Shown: positions 7,961 to 16,888, numbered from the stretch's first letter. The stretch: DNA of 32,520 nucleotides from UBA2256 sp964531105 (GCA_964531105.1 CAZHFN010000023.1:1-32520), one strand, 5' to 3'. Numbers and translations are program-made. The notes: generated from the sequence alone by a model not told the origin.

Positions 7961-8530
7961 TCAATCCGAGAAGCCCCTATAACGCATATAGAAGAAGAGC
8001 GTGGCGGTCATAAGCGCATGGCCGTAATCCTCTGCGCCAATCATGTCGATGGCCTCCCGCTCCGGAACCAGTAAAATCTCGATCTCCTCGTTTTCGTCCA
8101 GGACCTGATCGCCCTCCAGATAACAGCCCTCGGCTATAAAGGCGTGGAAGGTGTTAGTCATGAATGCAGGGTTAGGAGAAAGGTCACCCAGGGGTAGTAC
8201 CATCTCCGCCCTATACCCGGTCTCTTCCAATAATTCCCTGACCACGGCTCTTGCAGGATCTTCGCCCTTGTCCACAATACCGCCGGGAAATTCCACAGAT
8301 ATCCGTCCCGTACCATGGCGATACTGACGGATCATGACAAACTTCCTGCCCTCGGGTGTATCCACCACGGGGATTACACCTGCCCAATCAGGAGCATTGA
8401 CGAGATAGAATGCCCCTTTCTTGCGGCCGTCGCAGGTTATCCTGTCGCTTTGGGATACATCGAAAATGCGGCAATCTGCAATTTTCTTAGTATCGGTTTC
8501 TTCCCACCAACAGGGCATGTCCACGCTCAT
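7961..8530 (-). CDS. Nudix hydrolase, ADP-ribose pyrophosphatase-like
   Basis: A 189-residue cytoplasmic hydrolase of nucleoside diphosphates linked to another moiety. The Nudix box spans residues 84-106 with all key residues (G-x5-E-x7-RELLEETGY), and the preceding segment GRISVEFPGG is the sugar-nucleotide pattern of the ADP-ribose pyrophosphatase group, so ADP-ribose or an ADP-sugar is the likely substrate. Three starts are possible: ATG 8530, GTG 8524 and ATG 8518. AGAGGAG directly abuts the first ATG, so the GTG (spacing six) may be used; I give the longest form. It starts 26 bases after the patatin-like gene stop and is probably cotranscribed with it. Confidence 0.9.
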   Translation of the reverse strand: MSVDMPCWWEETDTKKIADCRIFDVSQSDRITCDGRKKGAFYLVNAPDWAGVIPVVDTPEGRKFVMIRQYRHGTGRISVEFPGGIVDKGEDPARAVVRELLEETGYRAEMVLPLGDLSPNPAFMTNTFHAFIAEGCYLEGDQVLDENEEIEILLVPEREAIDMIGAEDYGHALMTATLFFYMRYRGFSD

Positions 8531-8556
8531 CTCCTCTGGCTTCCCCCATAATATCC

Positions 8557-9813
8557 CTATGGTAGCCTGCCGTGAAGTGCGTCGGCGGCAGCTTTAAGAT
8601 AGGCAAGCCCCGCTGGCAGTTCGGGGTGGAACTTGGCTAGGGCTTTGCTCATCACATCCCAGGCCGAAGCCGGCATGAGTTCCTCTATAATGCGATAATT
8701 ATAGTAAGGGCTGCCCTTGTAGATGCCTGTTTTTGAAGACTCGCGCAGCACGTTTATGGTTGCTGCTATTCTATCCTCACCTTCTTTAACTAGCCCTTGT
8801 ATTTTAGCTTCCTCGTCGGCCAGCTTCCGCTCAATAGCTTCTCGCATGGCCTTATAGCTGTAGCGTTTTATCCTGGGAATTTCCAATATCAGGGCTGCGC
8901 ATTCGAGGTATTTTAAAAGGAGATTTTTTTCATGCTCCATTTCCTTTGGAAACTCGAATTGAGGCTTTGGAAGCTCCAATGGAATCTCGGGTTTCCTGGC
9001 AGGTTCCAGAAAATAATTATACCCATCCAGGTTCCCGAAACTTCGCAGAGTATCCAGGTATCCTAAAAGCTGAAATTCCCTTAAAAACTCCCGGTCGAAA
9101 TCGAAAATCCATCCCATATTTATGGAGCTCTTGATATACGCGGTGAGGCTACCCTCGGCTTCAATCCGGCGGTTTCTGCCCAACCCGCCGATATCCGAGA
9201 CTATAAGGCGCCTATAGCCCCGCTTTCGGGCCATTTCGTAGGGAATATTTTCGAGCACTCCCCCATCCATATACTTTTTGCCATCGATTACCGGTGATTT
9301 AAAACCCGGAAAGGCCGCGCTGGCCATCAGATAATCCAATACCTGGCCTTCTTCCATATCCTCTAGAAACATCTCTCTAGGCTTTAAGCTGGAGAGATCG
9401 ATAGTAACGATGCCTAAATCCTTGCCTGAAGCGCGGATTTTGGATTCATCGATATGAGTCTCAAGAAGCTTGCGCAAGGGACTTGTATCCAAACCTTTAT
9501 GGGATATAAGCGAGCGGAAAAACTCGGGCGTGTTCTGGATGGAATCGCGGCTTACCGAAAACTTGCCCTCCTCCACAAAACCCTTGGGAAGTGAAACTAT
9601 GGATTCGAGACCTATGGATTCGGCAAAGGATTCGAAATTATCGTTGATGCCCTGGGCGAGGAGGCCCGCAACCACAGCCCCGATCGATGTGCCCACAAAG
9701 GCGTCTACCTCAATACCCATCTCCAGAAGTGCCTTCCACACACCGAGGTGGTAGATCCCTTTGGAGCCTCCCCCGGCCAGGACAAGACAGAAACCCTTGT
9801 TCCGCCTGTGCAT
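8557..9813 (-). CDS. Patatin-like phospholipase
   Basis: A 418-residue acyl hydrolase of the patatin/RssA type. The oxyanion glycines GGGSKG (residues 14-19), the nucleophile elbow GTSIG (S43) and the DGG motif with catalytic D183 are all intact, so it should hydrolyse acyl esters. No signal peptide is present. The C-terminal half (about 230-418) is a family-variable region with charged helices and no recognised domain. AGGAGG stands six bases before the ATG. The start is only 23 bases past the base of the strong tRNA terminator, with no separate promoter visible, so expression may depend on readthrough. The substrate is unknown. Confidence 0.9.
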   Translation of the reverse strand: MHRRNKGFCLVLAGGGSKGIYHLGVWKALLEMGIEVDAFVGTSIGAVVAGLLAQGINDNFESFAESIGLESIVSLPKGFVEEGKFSVSRDSIQNTPEFFRSLISHKGLDTSPLRKLLETHIDESKIRASGKDLGIVTIDLSSLKPREMFLEDMEEGQVLDYLMASAAFPGFKSPVIDGKKYMDGGVLENIPYEMARKRGYRRLIVSDIGGLGRNRRIEAEGSLTAYIKSSINMGWIFDFDREFLREFQLLGYLDTLRSFGNLDGYNYFLEPARKPEIPLELPKPQFEFPKEMEHEKNLLLKYLECAALILEIPRIKRYSYKAMREAIERKLADEEAKIQGLVKEGEDRIAATINVLRESSKTGIYKGSPYYNYRIIEELMPASAWDVMSKALAKFHPELPAGLAYLKAAADALHGRLP

Positions 9814-9836
9814 GCGCTGCCTCCTAGTATGGGCGT

Positions 9837-9861
9837 AAAAAAGGCTTCCCGAAGGAAGCCT
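9837..9861 (-). terminator. Intrinsic terminator of the initiator tRNA
   Basis: On the minus strand AGGCTTCC and GGAAGCCT form a perfect 8-bp stem closed by the stable UUCG tetraloop, followed by a run of U. It stands 10 bases after the tRNA 3' end. Confidence 0.88.
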
Positions 9862-9871
9862 AATTTTACTA

Positions 9872-9944
<73 letters not shown>

Positions 9945-9956
9945 TCGTGTTGGATA

Positions 9957-9985
9957 AACCTACATCAAACTGCAAAAAATGTCAA
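9957..9985 (-). promoter_or_regulatory. Promoter of tRNA-fMet
   Basis: On the minus strand a perfect -35 TTGACA (9980-9985) is 17 bases from TAGGTT (9957-9962), a weak -10 preceded by TG. The expected start is a few bases before the mature tRNA 5' end at 9944. Confidence 0.65.
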
Positions 9986-10019
9986 GGTAAGGAAGCGCTT
10001 GTGGCCATGAAGGCCTGCC

Positions 10020-10757
10020 CTAGAGCCTAAAGAGCCTGCGAAGATTGGTGCTTGTCGCAACCCTGTAATGGATATAAATAAGGAAAAGGGCTATGGGTCC
10101 CAGGGCGAGCGCGGTGATGACAGACCAGCCCGGCAGGAGGACATCGCCAGTGTAAAGGTCTATAAAAAGTTCGATGCCCAGGCAAAAGAGGGCTATCCCA
10201 ATGAGCGCATACGCAATGATATTGAGCCCCTTGCGCTTGGCCTTGCTGGTCATCACGGCAACTACCGAAGAAATGCCTTCAGCCAGGAGGATGATGGGCA
10301 AGGCGAGGCGCCAAGCCCAGCCCGAGTTGCCCATTATGAATCCCAGAGAGAGAAGAAATGCAGGAGGGGCCAGAAGAGCGAGAAGGATGCCCAGCCTGGT
10401 TGCTAAGCCCAGCCGGAGAAAGGCCGTAGCCAAGACCCATATGAAGGCGGAGGAAACCAGGGGGTAGAGAGACCAGGAAATGCGCTTTTCCACCAGAAGG
10501 TTTATTAAGAAAATTGCCAAGGCCGTGATAGCTAAAGCGACGGAGAGAATCTCCCAGGCAATCTTCTTTTGCTCATCCTTTGTAAAATTCTCTTCCTGAT
10601 TCCCCCCCGGGGAACTGAAGGCAGCCTTACCCTCAGAGGGAGGGTTTAAAGCGGCTGAAGAAGTCCGGGAATTGTAGTTTCTGGGATTGGGAGCGCCGCA
10701 GAGCGGGCAGGCTGGTGCCTTGCCTATCTCTACGCCACAATCAGGACAATAGGGCAT
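10020..10757 (-). CDS. Zinc-ribbon polytopic membrane protein
   Basis: A 245-residue protein of unknown function. Its N-terminus is a rubredoxin-like zinc ribbon with C4, C7, C17 and C20 (CPDC, CPLC). A polar linker (25-60) follows, then about six hydrophobic segments between residues 65 and 235, so the ribbon probably faces the cytoplasm. The layout resembles zinc-ribbon membrane proteins annotated as DUF6320; this is an impression from memory. The ATG follows GAGGAG and is three bases after the stop of the acyltransferase gene, so the two are almost certainly cotranslated and may work together. No transporter or enzyme signature was seen. Confidence 0.7.
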   Translation of the reverse strand: MPYCPDCGVEIGKAPACPLCGAPNPRNYNSRTSSAALNPPSEGKAAFSSPGGNQEENFTKDEQKKIAWEILSVALAITALAIFLINLLVEKRISWSLYPLVSSAFIWVLATAFLRLGLATRLGILLALLAPPAFLLSLGFIMGNSGWAWRLALPIILLAEGISSVVAVMTSKAKRKGLNIIAYALIGIALFCLGIELFIDLYTGDVLLPGWSVITALALGPIALFLIYIHYRVATSTNLRRLFRL

Positions 10758-10760
10758 GAT

Positions 10761-12101
10761 TTACTCCTCATCTTGACGGCAGCGCACCTGGACAGTAAGA
10801 CCAAGAGCGCGAAGGCGCCTGAAAAAAAGCGCTTCCAGCTTTCTGGAGCGGATTAGGCTGCCAAAACTGATAATCAAATCATCATTCCATGAAAGAGCCG
10901 AGGCATTGGTAAAGGTAGTGGTGCTGGGCGCTGGAGAGAAGACAACGGATTTTATGTGGGAAGCTATTCCCGGCGGAAGCTTTAAAGGACCCAGGTTGGA
11001 AATAAATCCGCTAAGCATTGACTCACCGAGAACCAAAAAGAGAATCCTCGCGGCTATGTCCTTGATCCAAAGCGGAATGAGCCGCACGACAGGATGTCGG
11101 GTTCCTCCGGCGTTGCGAGAAATCTGCATGGCCAGGGATTTGGGGTCGCCCTCTAGTTTCATCCTATGGTGGGATCTTTTTACCAGTTCGTCAAAACTTC
11201 TGGCACCCAAATCGAGGTTTTCCCTTAAAAGAAAAAAAAGAGAAAAATTCCGGTTAGTGCGGGTGGAGTAAAATTGTCTGAGGTTGACCGGTATTTCCAC
11301 CGAGATAAAACGCTCCCTAGGGCGGAGCGGCTGGGCCAGCCAAAGGCTCTGAAGGGCGTCCAAGTAGACAGCACCTAAAAGCGCCGTGATGGTGACATTT
11401 CGCTTCTTGGCTTCCGCCAGCACCTCCGAAAGCTTTAATCTGCCCACGATAATACGATAGCTTCCCTTGGGCAGGCGCTCATCCTTCAGGTGCCAGACCT
11501 TGGGATTAGCCTCAGGGGCGGGAAGCCGGCCGGGAAAAAAGCGCTGATAGGCATCTTCGTACTCTTCAGGGTCGGCCTGGCTATCAGGCGATGGTATGTC
11601 AGCAAAATCTCCCTCGCCCAAGGCTGCTCCTGGGTCCTCCCCTAAAAGCATAAAATACCGGACCAACAGGCTTTTCATAAAGGCTATGCCACCGGTGCCA
11701 TCGGTAAGTGCATGGGAGAATTCACCGGCGATCCGCGAGCCATGCGCGCGGATTCTAAACATTCTGGTGCCTCTCTGGTTGATGTCCCAGTCCTGGCTGG
11801 GGCTGCCTGTATCCGGAAAAACCTGGGGGCTCGTAGCGCACTGGTCCAGGTAATACCAGAAAAAGCCTCGCTTAAGGGTTACATTGAAGTAGGGAAAACG
11901 TTCGGCCGTATAAGCCAGGGCCTTGCCCAGAACAGAAAGATCTACCTGGCTATCGAGTTCGAATTCGAATCTGAAGAGGCTGGTGCTGACTGAGTTGGTG
12001 ACGGCGGGCATGATGGTGCCGGCATTATCCAAGCCATACCAGACCCCCGCTTCGTCGATCCGCCTGGTATGGATAAATTTCCTGTCCCTGTCCGCCTTCA
12101 T
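10761..12101 (-). CDS. HxxxDG acyltransferase (condensation/alcohol acetyltransferase-like)
   Basis: A 446-residue protein of the CoA-dependent acyltransferase superfamily, which includes wax-ester synthases, alcohol acetyltransferases, PapA-type acyltransferases and condensation domains. The catalytic HALTDG (H130, D134) is intact, preceded by the typical N-terminal strand region (VSTSLFRFEFELD) and followed by ISVEIPVNLRQFYSTRTNRNF, which matches the second conserved block of this group, and by a late ISNLGPLKLP segment. It has no signal peptide. The start has no Shine-Dalgarno; a perfect TATAAT lies five bases upstream. The zinc-ribbon membrane protein follows by three bases and DUF554 precedes it. 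The acyl acceptor is unknown; a lipid or a sugar hydroxyl is plausible. Confidence 0.78.
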   Translation of the reverse strand: MKADRDRKFIHTRRIDEAGVWYGLDNAGTIMPAVTNSVSTSLFRFEFELDSQVDLSVLGKALAYTAERFPYFNVTLKRGFFWYYLDQCATSPQVFPDTGSPSQDWDINQRGTRMFRIRAHGSRIAGEFSHALTDGTGGIAFMKSLLVRYFMLLGEDPGAALGEGDFADIPSPDSQADPEEYEDAYQRFFPGRLPAPEANPKVWHLKDERLPKGSYRIIVGRLKLSEVLAEAKKRNVTITALLGAVYLDALQSLWLAQPLRPRERFISVEIPVNLRQFYSTRTNRNFSLFFLLRENLDLGARSFDELVKRSHHRMKLEGDPKSLAMQISRNAGGTRHPVVRLIPLWIKDIAARILFLVLGESMLSGFISNLGPLKLPPGIASHIKSVVFSPAPSTTTFTNASALSWNDDLIISFGSLIRSRKLEALFFRRLRALGLTVQVRCRQDEE

Positions 12102-12106
12102 GTAGA

Positions 12107-12112
12107 ATTATA
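12107..12112 (-). promoter_or_regulatory. -10 box immediately before the acyltransferase gene
   Basis: Perfect TATAAT on the minus strand, overlapping the DUF554 stop codon and ending five bases before the ATG. The best -35 candidate (TTGTAT at 18 bases) is weak. The start site would fall at or next to the ATG. Confidence 0.45.
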
Positions 12113-12806
12113 GGAACGAAGCGTAGGGAAATACAAGGACCAGGAGCACCGTGACTACGAGAGCTGGCACAAAGTCAGCGGTCTTGAATTTCCTGATATC
12201 AAGAAGGCTGAGCCCTATCATGATAACCAGGGCTCCGCCGATAGCGGAGAGCTCGGTGAGCATCACTTCGGAGACAAAGGGCTTTATTTTTACCGAGAGC
12301 AAAGTCAGGGCGCCCTGGTAGACAAGGATCGTAAGGGAGGAGAACATCACTCCCTTACCCATAGCCCCTGCAAAAATTATGGACATGAAACCGTCCAGTA
12401 TGCTTTTTGTTAGTATCAATGAGTAATCACCTTCGGTGCCGGCCTTGAAGGATCCCACGATAGCCATGGCACCGGCGCAGAAGAGCACCGAGGCGTTTAA
12501 AAAGCCCAGGGCGAAGCTGGAGCCTTCGGAGTTCCGGTCGAAACGGTTTTTAAGCCTTTCGCCAAAACTCATGATAGCCCCTTCTATGTTGAGGGCCGTG
12601 CCCGCGAGCCCACCGAGTATAAGGGCGATTGCGAAGGCCAAGAGGTGCTTGGTAGTCAAGGCCATTTGAATGCCTATCACCAAAGAGGTGATGCCTGCGG
12701 CAGCGAAGATAATTTTCTGGTATTGTTCCTTGATGCCTTTGTGCAACAAAAGGCCTATGAGGGATCCGAGCACAACGGCGAGAGCGTTTATGACTGTTGC
12801 TATCAT
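12108..12806 (-). CDS. DUF554 family membrane protein
   Basis: A 232-residue, strongly hydrophobic protein with about six to seven membrane segments and the N-terminal pattern MIATVINALAVVLGSLIGL that marks the DUF554 (YdfK/YqgA) family. The Gly-rich segments (ALILGGLAGTALNIEG, GAMAIVGSFKAG) are the family's internal repeats. The biochemical role of the family is not established, although transport has been suggested. AAAGGTGA precedes the ATG. It is divergent from the lipoprotein gene at 12899 across a 92-base promoter region and lies just upstream of the acyltransferase gene. Confidence 0.88.
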   Translation of the reverse strand: MIATVINALAVVLGSLIGLLLHKGIKEQYQKIIFAAAGITSLVIGIQMALTTKHLLAFAIALILGGLAGTALNIEGAIMSFGERLKNRFDRNSEGSSFALGFLNASVLFCAGAMAIVGSFKAGTEGDYSLILTKSILDGFMSIIFAGAMGKGVMFSSLTILVYQGALTLLSVKIKPFVSEVMLTELSAIGGALVIMIGLSLLDIRKFKTADFVPALVVTVLLVLVFPYASFL

Positions 12807-12847
12807 TATTCACCTTTCGCCAAAGTCGGAGTGGGAAAGCCCTACAA

Positions 12848-12877
12848 TTGACCCCGGCGGCGGAAGTATAGCATAAT
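12848..12877 (+). promoter_or_regulatory. Promoter of the small TPR-like lipoprotein gene
   Basis: TTGACC (12848-12853) and CATAAT (12872-12877) are separated by 18 bases, and AAAGGGGAG sits before the ATG at 12899. Confidence 0.65.
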
Positions 12878-12898
12878 CGCAATTCTAAAGGGGAGTCT

Positions 12899-13345
12899 AT
12901 GCAGCGCAGATCGAGTAATCCCGCCCGGTGGGGCTTTCGTGTACCGTCGGGGCTGGCCGCCGCGGTTATCCTTTTGATTCCGCTTTTATTTACATCCTGC
13001 GCCACAAGACTTCAGCCCATTCCCGAGGGCATGAGTTCGGCCCAAATTATCCAGCAAGCCCAGGAAAGATCGGATATCTATGACTGGAAAGGCGCCCAGT
13101 ACTATTACCGAGCCTTGGAAGAGCGCTTTCCCGAAGACCTTAACCTGAGGGCAACGGCCATGTACGAACTGGCTTTTATCGAATACAAGCAAGGCCATAA
13201 CGAAAAAGCCAGAACGGGATTTATGGCCGTGCTGGCGCTCTACGATGGTCCTGGCGGAGACAGCCTGCCTGCCACATGGAAGATCCTATCCGAAAAGGTG
13301 ATGGCCAAGCTGCCCAATCCAGGCACTACTACCACTACGCTTTAA
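12899..13345 (+). CDS. Small TPR-like lipoprotein
   Basis: A 148-residue probable lipoprotein. The N-terminus has a positive region, a hydrophobic stretch (18-30) and a lipobox-like LFTSC with Cys34, so it should be acylated and anchored outside the cytoplasmic membrane. The mature part has two helical-hairpin repeats (for example DWKGAQYYYRALEERFPED and ATAMYELAFIEYKQGHNEKARTGF) that look like tetratricopeptide repeats, often found in assembly factors such as BamD-type proteins. The C-terminus ends in a threonine run. It is monocistronic and convergent with the ABC-F gene. The specific partner is unknown. Confidence 0.75.
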   Translation: MQRRSSNPARWGFRVPSGLAAAVILLIPLLFTSCATRLQPIPEGMSSAQIIQQAQERSDIYDWKGAQYYYRALEERFPEDLNLRATAMYELAFIEYKQGHNEKARTGFMAVLALYDGPGGDSLPATWKILSEKVMAKLPNPGTTTTTL

Positions 13346-13386
13346 CCGAATAGCACAGCACAGCTCACATCCTAAGTAATTTTGCC

Positions 13387-15378
13387 TTACGAGGATTCCT
13401 GAGAAAGGGCTTCGGCGGTCTCTACCCATTCATCATTGAGCGTCTCTGTTTCCCTTTCAATTTCAGCCATGCTGGCGATGATATCCTTTACCTTTGCTCC
13501 ATTGGAGTATACCTCGGGCTTGGCCATTTCCTTCTCCAAGGCCTTCTTGCCCTCGGCTAAATTCTCCAGTCTCCTCAGAATCTCCTCTTCCCTCTTCTTC
13601 AGCTTGCGCAGCCTCGCCTTCTGGGCCTTCTCTTCTTCCCAGGAAAGCACGGCCTTGGGCTGATCCTCTTTCAAGGGCTGATTCTGCGAAGCTGGAGTGA
13701 GCGAAGCCTGTCCAGAATCCTTGGAAGACCTTCCCTTAGTCTGAGCTATAAGGAGTTCTTCCTGGAGGGCTGCCTTTTTCTCCAGATAATAGGAATAGCC
13801 GCCATAGTAAAGCCTGGGTGTGGTGCCAGCCTCCAGTTCGAGGACCCTGTCGGCCAGCTCGTCGATAAAACCCCTATCGTGTGAAACAAAGATAACCGTT
13901 CCCTCGAAGGCCCGCAGGGCTTCCAGAAGAACATCCTTGGAAGTGAGATCCAGGTGGTTAGTCGGTTCATCCAATACTAAGAGATTGGCCGGATGGAGGA
14001 GCATCTTGAGCAGGGCAAGCCTGGATCTTTCTCCTCCTGACAGGACAGATACTGGCTTTTCTACATCATCGCCCCTGAAGAGGAAGGCACCCAGTAGGTT
14101 TCTGAGCTTAGGCTGGAGATCATTGGGGCAGACCGTTTCCGCCTCTTCTTCCACGTTGAGGAGGGATGACATGTTCTCCGCCGAATCCTGGGCAAAATAG
14201 CCTATTTCTATACCGGAACCAAAGGTAATCGTGCCCTGGTACTGGGTATCTGTGCCGGCTATAAGGCGCATGAGCGTGGACTTGCCCGCACCGTTAGGTC
14301 CCACAAAGGCTATCTTCCTGCCTCTCTCCACCTCCAAGGACAGTTTGTCGATCACCTTGAGAGAACCATAGGATTTGCCCAGATCCTCCAACCGCACTGC
14401 GATTTTTCCAGAACGGGGCGCTGGGGGGAACTTGAAATGTATATGCTTCATGCCCTCGGGAATCTCAATGGGCACCATCTTTTCCAGCATTTTAATGCGG
14501 CTCTGCACCTGGGGGGCCTTGGATTCCTTGTAGCGAAAGCGTCTGATAAAATCCTCTATCCGCTGGATTTCCTCCTGCTGGCGCTCCCAAGCCTGGAAAA
14601 TAGCTTCCAGCTCTTTTGAACGGCGCTCCTCGTAGGCGCTGTAGCTTCCAGGATAGCGGGAAAGCTTTCCGCTGAAGAGTTCGTAAACTTCCTTGATGGT
14701 GACATCCAGAAAGTAGCGGTCGTGGGAGACTAAAAGAACGCCGCCCCTGTAATCGGCCAGAAAGCCTTCCAGCCAGCCCCGGGCTTCCAGGTCCAGGTAG
14801 TTAGTGGGCTCGTCCAGGAGCAGTATATCGGGGTCTTCCAAGAGAATTTTCGCCAAGGCCAGACGCATTTGCCAGCCGCCGGAGAGTTCCTGGGACATTT
14901 TGTCGAAGTCTTGGGTGCTGAATCCTAGGCCTCTCAAGACCTCCGAAATCCTTTCCTCCCGCCTGAAATAGCCGCTGGACTCCACTGCCCTACCTAGATC
15001 ATCGAACTCTTCCAGGATCCTGGCCGTCTGTCTTTCATCCAGGCTCCTGTCCTGAAGCTTCCTGCCCAGCTCTTCCTGGCGAACGAGCATTTCAGCGATA
15101 TGAGAGAAGGCCTTTTCAGCCTCCTCCAGCACCGTTCCCGAACCAGGCACCACATTGGTTTGGGGTAGATAGCTTATTCTCGCACCCCTGGTTACGGAAA
15201 GTTCTCCCGAATCGGGAGCAATCTGCCCCACGGCGATCTTCATGAGGGTGGACTTGCCGGCCCCGTTGGGGCCGGCAAGAGCTGCGCGCGAACCCTCCAT
15301 AAGGGTGAGGGTAGCGGATTTGATTATATCCCTGGCGCCGAATGCCAAGCTTATGTTGCTGAGTTGTACAAAGGCCAC
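13387..15378 (-). CDS. ABC-F family ATPase (YheS/Uup-like)
   Basis: A 663-residue soluble ABC-F protein; such proteins act on the ribosome rather than in transport. It has two ATPase domains, each with Walker A GPNGAGKST (residues 36-44 and near 360), signature motifs LSGGW and LSGGERSRLALLK, and Walker B LLLDEPTNYLD and LVLDEPTNHLD. The inter-domain linker (about 225-320) contains the charged helical P-site tRNA interaction motif (EAIFQAWERQQEEIQRIEDFIRR-like), and residues 575-663 form a coiled-coil tail. No membrane segment is present. GTG is the start, with AGGGAAG upstream. It begins 12 bases after the SH3 lipoprotein gene, so they are cotranscribed. A resistance role is possible but not indicated. 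Confidence 0.94.
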   Translation of the reverse strand: MAFVQLSNISLAFGARDIIKSATLTLMEGSRAALAGPNGAGKSTLMKIAVGQIAPDSGELSVTRGARISYLPQTNVVPGSGTVLEEAEKAFSHIAEMLVRQEELGRKLQDRSLDERQTARILEEFDDLGRAVESSGYFRREERISEVLRGLGFSTQDFDKMSQELSGGWQMRLALAKILLEDPDILLLDEPTNYLDLEARGWLEGFLADYRGGVLLVSHDRYFLDVTIKEVYELFSGKLSRYPGSYSAYEERRSKELEAIFQAWERQQEEIQRIEDFIRRFRYKESKAPQVQSRIKMLEKMVPIEIPEGMKHIHFKFPPAPRSGKIAVRLEDLGKSYGSLKVIDKLSLEVERGRKIAFVGPNGAGKSTLMRLIAGTDTQYQGTITFGSGIEIGYFAQDSAENMSSLLNVEEEAETVCPNDLQPKLRNLLGAFLFRGDDVEKPVSVLSGGERSRLALLKMLLHPANLLVLDEPTNHLDLTSKDVLLEALRAFEGTVIFVSHDRGFIDELADRVLELEAGTTPRLYYGGYSYYLEKKAALQEELLIAQTKGRSSKDSGQASLTPASQNQPLKEDQPKAVLSWEEEKAQKARLRKLKKREEEILRRLENLAEGKKALEKEMAKPEVYSNGAKVKDIIASMAEIERETETLNDEWVETAEALSQESS

Positions 15379-15390
15379 GTATAAACTTCC

Positions 15391-16815
15391 CTATCTACCT
15401 GAATGTATGTCCAGGCTGGTCTTTCCCAGCTTGGTCTTAAGCGTTGCAGAAGCCAGTCCAGGAGCGGGAATCTCCAGAGGAGCCAGTACCAGGTTCTTGC
15501 CCCTGAGCGCGTAAGCATAATCACTCCTGCGCCCTGTATCGTCAGGGTAGAGAGAAAAACCTCCGTCCCACTGGGATTTCAGCTCAGGTGCCAGTCTGAG
15601 ACCAAAGTGAACCGAACCCTTCTGTCCAGACTCAGTCTCCTTGGCTGATGGAGTAAAGCCGGCTGGCAGAAAGAGCGTATCGCTCCAGGTGTATATACCG
15701 CTGGGCCAAAACTCTAAAGCACCGGCGAAGGGTGAGGAGAATTGGTATACCCCTGCCTGGTCGGGCTTGGCACCTGCAGTTTGGGCGCTGGCAAAGAAAT
15801 CCCTCAAGGCTGCGCTCATTCTGGCTTCCTCGGCCCGTATGGAATCCCGAATCGTCTCGCTTTCCATGGCAGTAAGGCGTAGGGAGGAATCGGTACTTTC
15901 CCAGCCGGCAGTATCCTCGGGTTCGCCGGCCCTGTAAGCACCCCAGCTTACAAGGAGGCTCGAAGAGCCCTCTGGCTTGATGCGCAGCTCGCTGCCCTTG
16001 AAGACGAGCCAGCCATCCTCGCTTATAACCTCGGTGTAATTGAAGACCTTGGAGGAATTGGGCAACTCCAGCCTAAGCTGCCTATTGAGCGCGTCGCCAA
16101 AGAGGCCGAAGCGAAGCGAAAAATAATCCAGATCCACCATGCCCTCATCCCGCATCTGGGAAAACCAGGCTGGTCTCCATGTTTTGGAGAATACGAGATT
16201 GACCGCCCTGGAATCGCCTGACTGCGCTGCAGGCTCTTCAAGGCCCAGACCGTTGGCCTCATCGTAGAGGGAAAGAGTATAGCTGAAGACATAACCCCTA
16301 GTACCGTCCTTGGCCAGGACATAGTACCATTCTCCGGGCAGCCTATCTTGGCCGGTGTAGACGGCCTCGCCTTCCACAATACCCAGAGCCTTGACCATTT
16401 CGCCTTCCCTCATGCGGTACACTCTACGCGCAGAAGCCCTGTTGGAAGGCGATTCACGAACAGGAAGGCCGTCCCTTTCGGCTACGAGATATATGCTCGC
16501 CAGACTGGCCAGTTCCTTCGCTCTCTCTTCGGCGGCTCGCCTGGAACTGAAGTGCTCCAATTGCCACAAGGGTAGCTCTAGTCGTTCATCGCTGCCCGAC
16601 ATGCCAATAACATACTGTTTGGTAATGTTGGATTTAAGATAGACAGGCACTACGCTGCCTGCCTTGGCTTCGGTACCTTTTACCGTCCAGAGTACGACTC
16701 CCCATCCTATACGGCTAGAGCAGGATAAAAGCAACACCAAGGAAGCGAGGAACATGGCGAATATGGGAAAGGTGCGCTGGCGCGCGCTTGAGGCTGGGTG
16801 TCTATCCTTGTTCAT
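15391..16815 (-). CDS. SH3-domain lipoprotein
   Basis: A 474-residue exported protein with a hydrophobic segment (18-31) and a relaxed lipobox ending at Cys32 (LLLSC). Residues about 105-185 contain a bacterial SH3-like module (YLVAERDGLPVRESPS, EWYYVLAKDGTRGYVFSYTLSLYDE), usually a peptidoglycan- or glycan-binding fold. The remaining 280 residues have no recognised domain and are rich in beta-type patterns (WLVFKGSELRIKPEG, GIYTWSDTLFLPAG). No Shine-Dalgarno precedes the ATG; a TACAAT box lies eight bases before it. It is divergent from ppx. It probably acts in the periplasm or at the outer membrane. Confidence 0.8.
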   Translation of the reverse strand: MNKDRHPASSARQRTFPIFAMFLASLVLLLSCSSRIGWGVVLWTVKGTEAKAGSVVPVYLKSNITKQYVIGMSGSDERLELPLWQLEHFSSRRAAEERAKELASLASIYLVAERDGLPVRESPSNRASARRVYRMREGEMVKALGIVEGEAVYTGQDRLPGEWYYVLAKDGTRGYVFSYTLSLYDEANGLGLEEPAAQSGDSRAVNLVFSKTWRPAWFSQMRDEGMVDLDYFSLRFGLFGDALNRQLRLELPNSSKVFNYTEVISEDGWLVFKGSELRIKPEGSSSLLVSWGAYRAGEPEDTAGWESTDSSLRLTAMESETIRDSIRAEEARMSAALRDFFASAQTAGAKPDQAGVYQFSSPFAGALEFWPSGIYTWSDTLFLPAGFTPSAKETESGQKGSVHFGLRLAPELKSQWDGGFSLYPDDTGRRSDYAYALRGKNLVLAPLEIPAPGLASATLKTKLGKTSLDIHSGR

Positions 16816-16823
16816 TCGCGCGG

Positions 16824-16853
16824 ATTGTACACCCGTAGGCTCCAGACGGTAAA
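16824..16853 (-). promoter_or_regulatory. Promoter of the SH3 lipoprotein/ABC-F operon
   Basis: TTTACC (16848-16853) and TACAAT (16824-16829) are 18 bases apart on the minus strand. The -10 ends eight bases before the ATG at 16815, which predicts a transcript with almost no leader. Confidence 0.5.
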
Positions 16854-16888
16854 CCCCAAGGGCTGGCGCTAGAAAAAGCCTTAGTCTG

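Noticed and set aside
13346..13386. GCACAGCACAGC repeat in the convergent gap
   Set aside because: Only a short direct repeat without pairing; not a terminator and too short to be a meaningful repeat.
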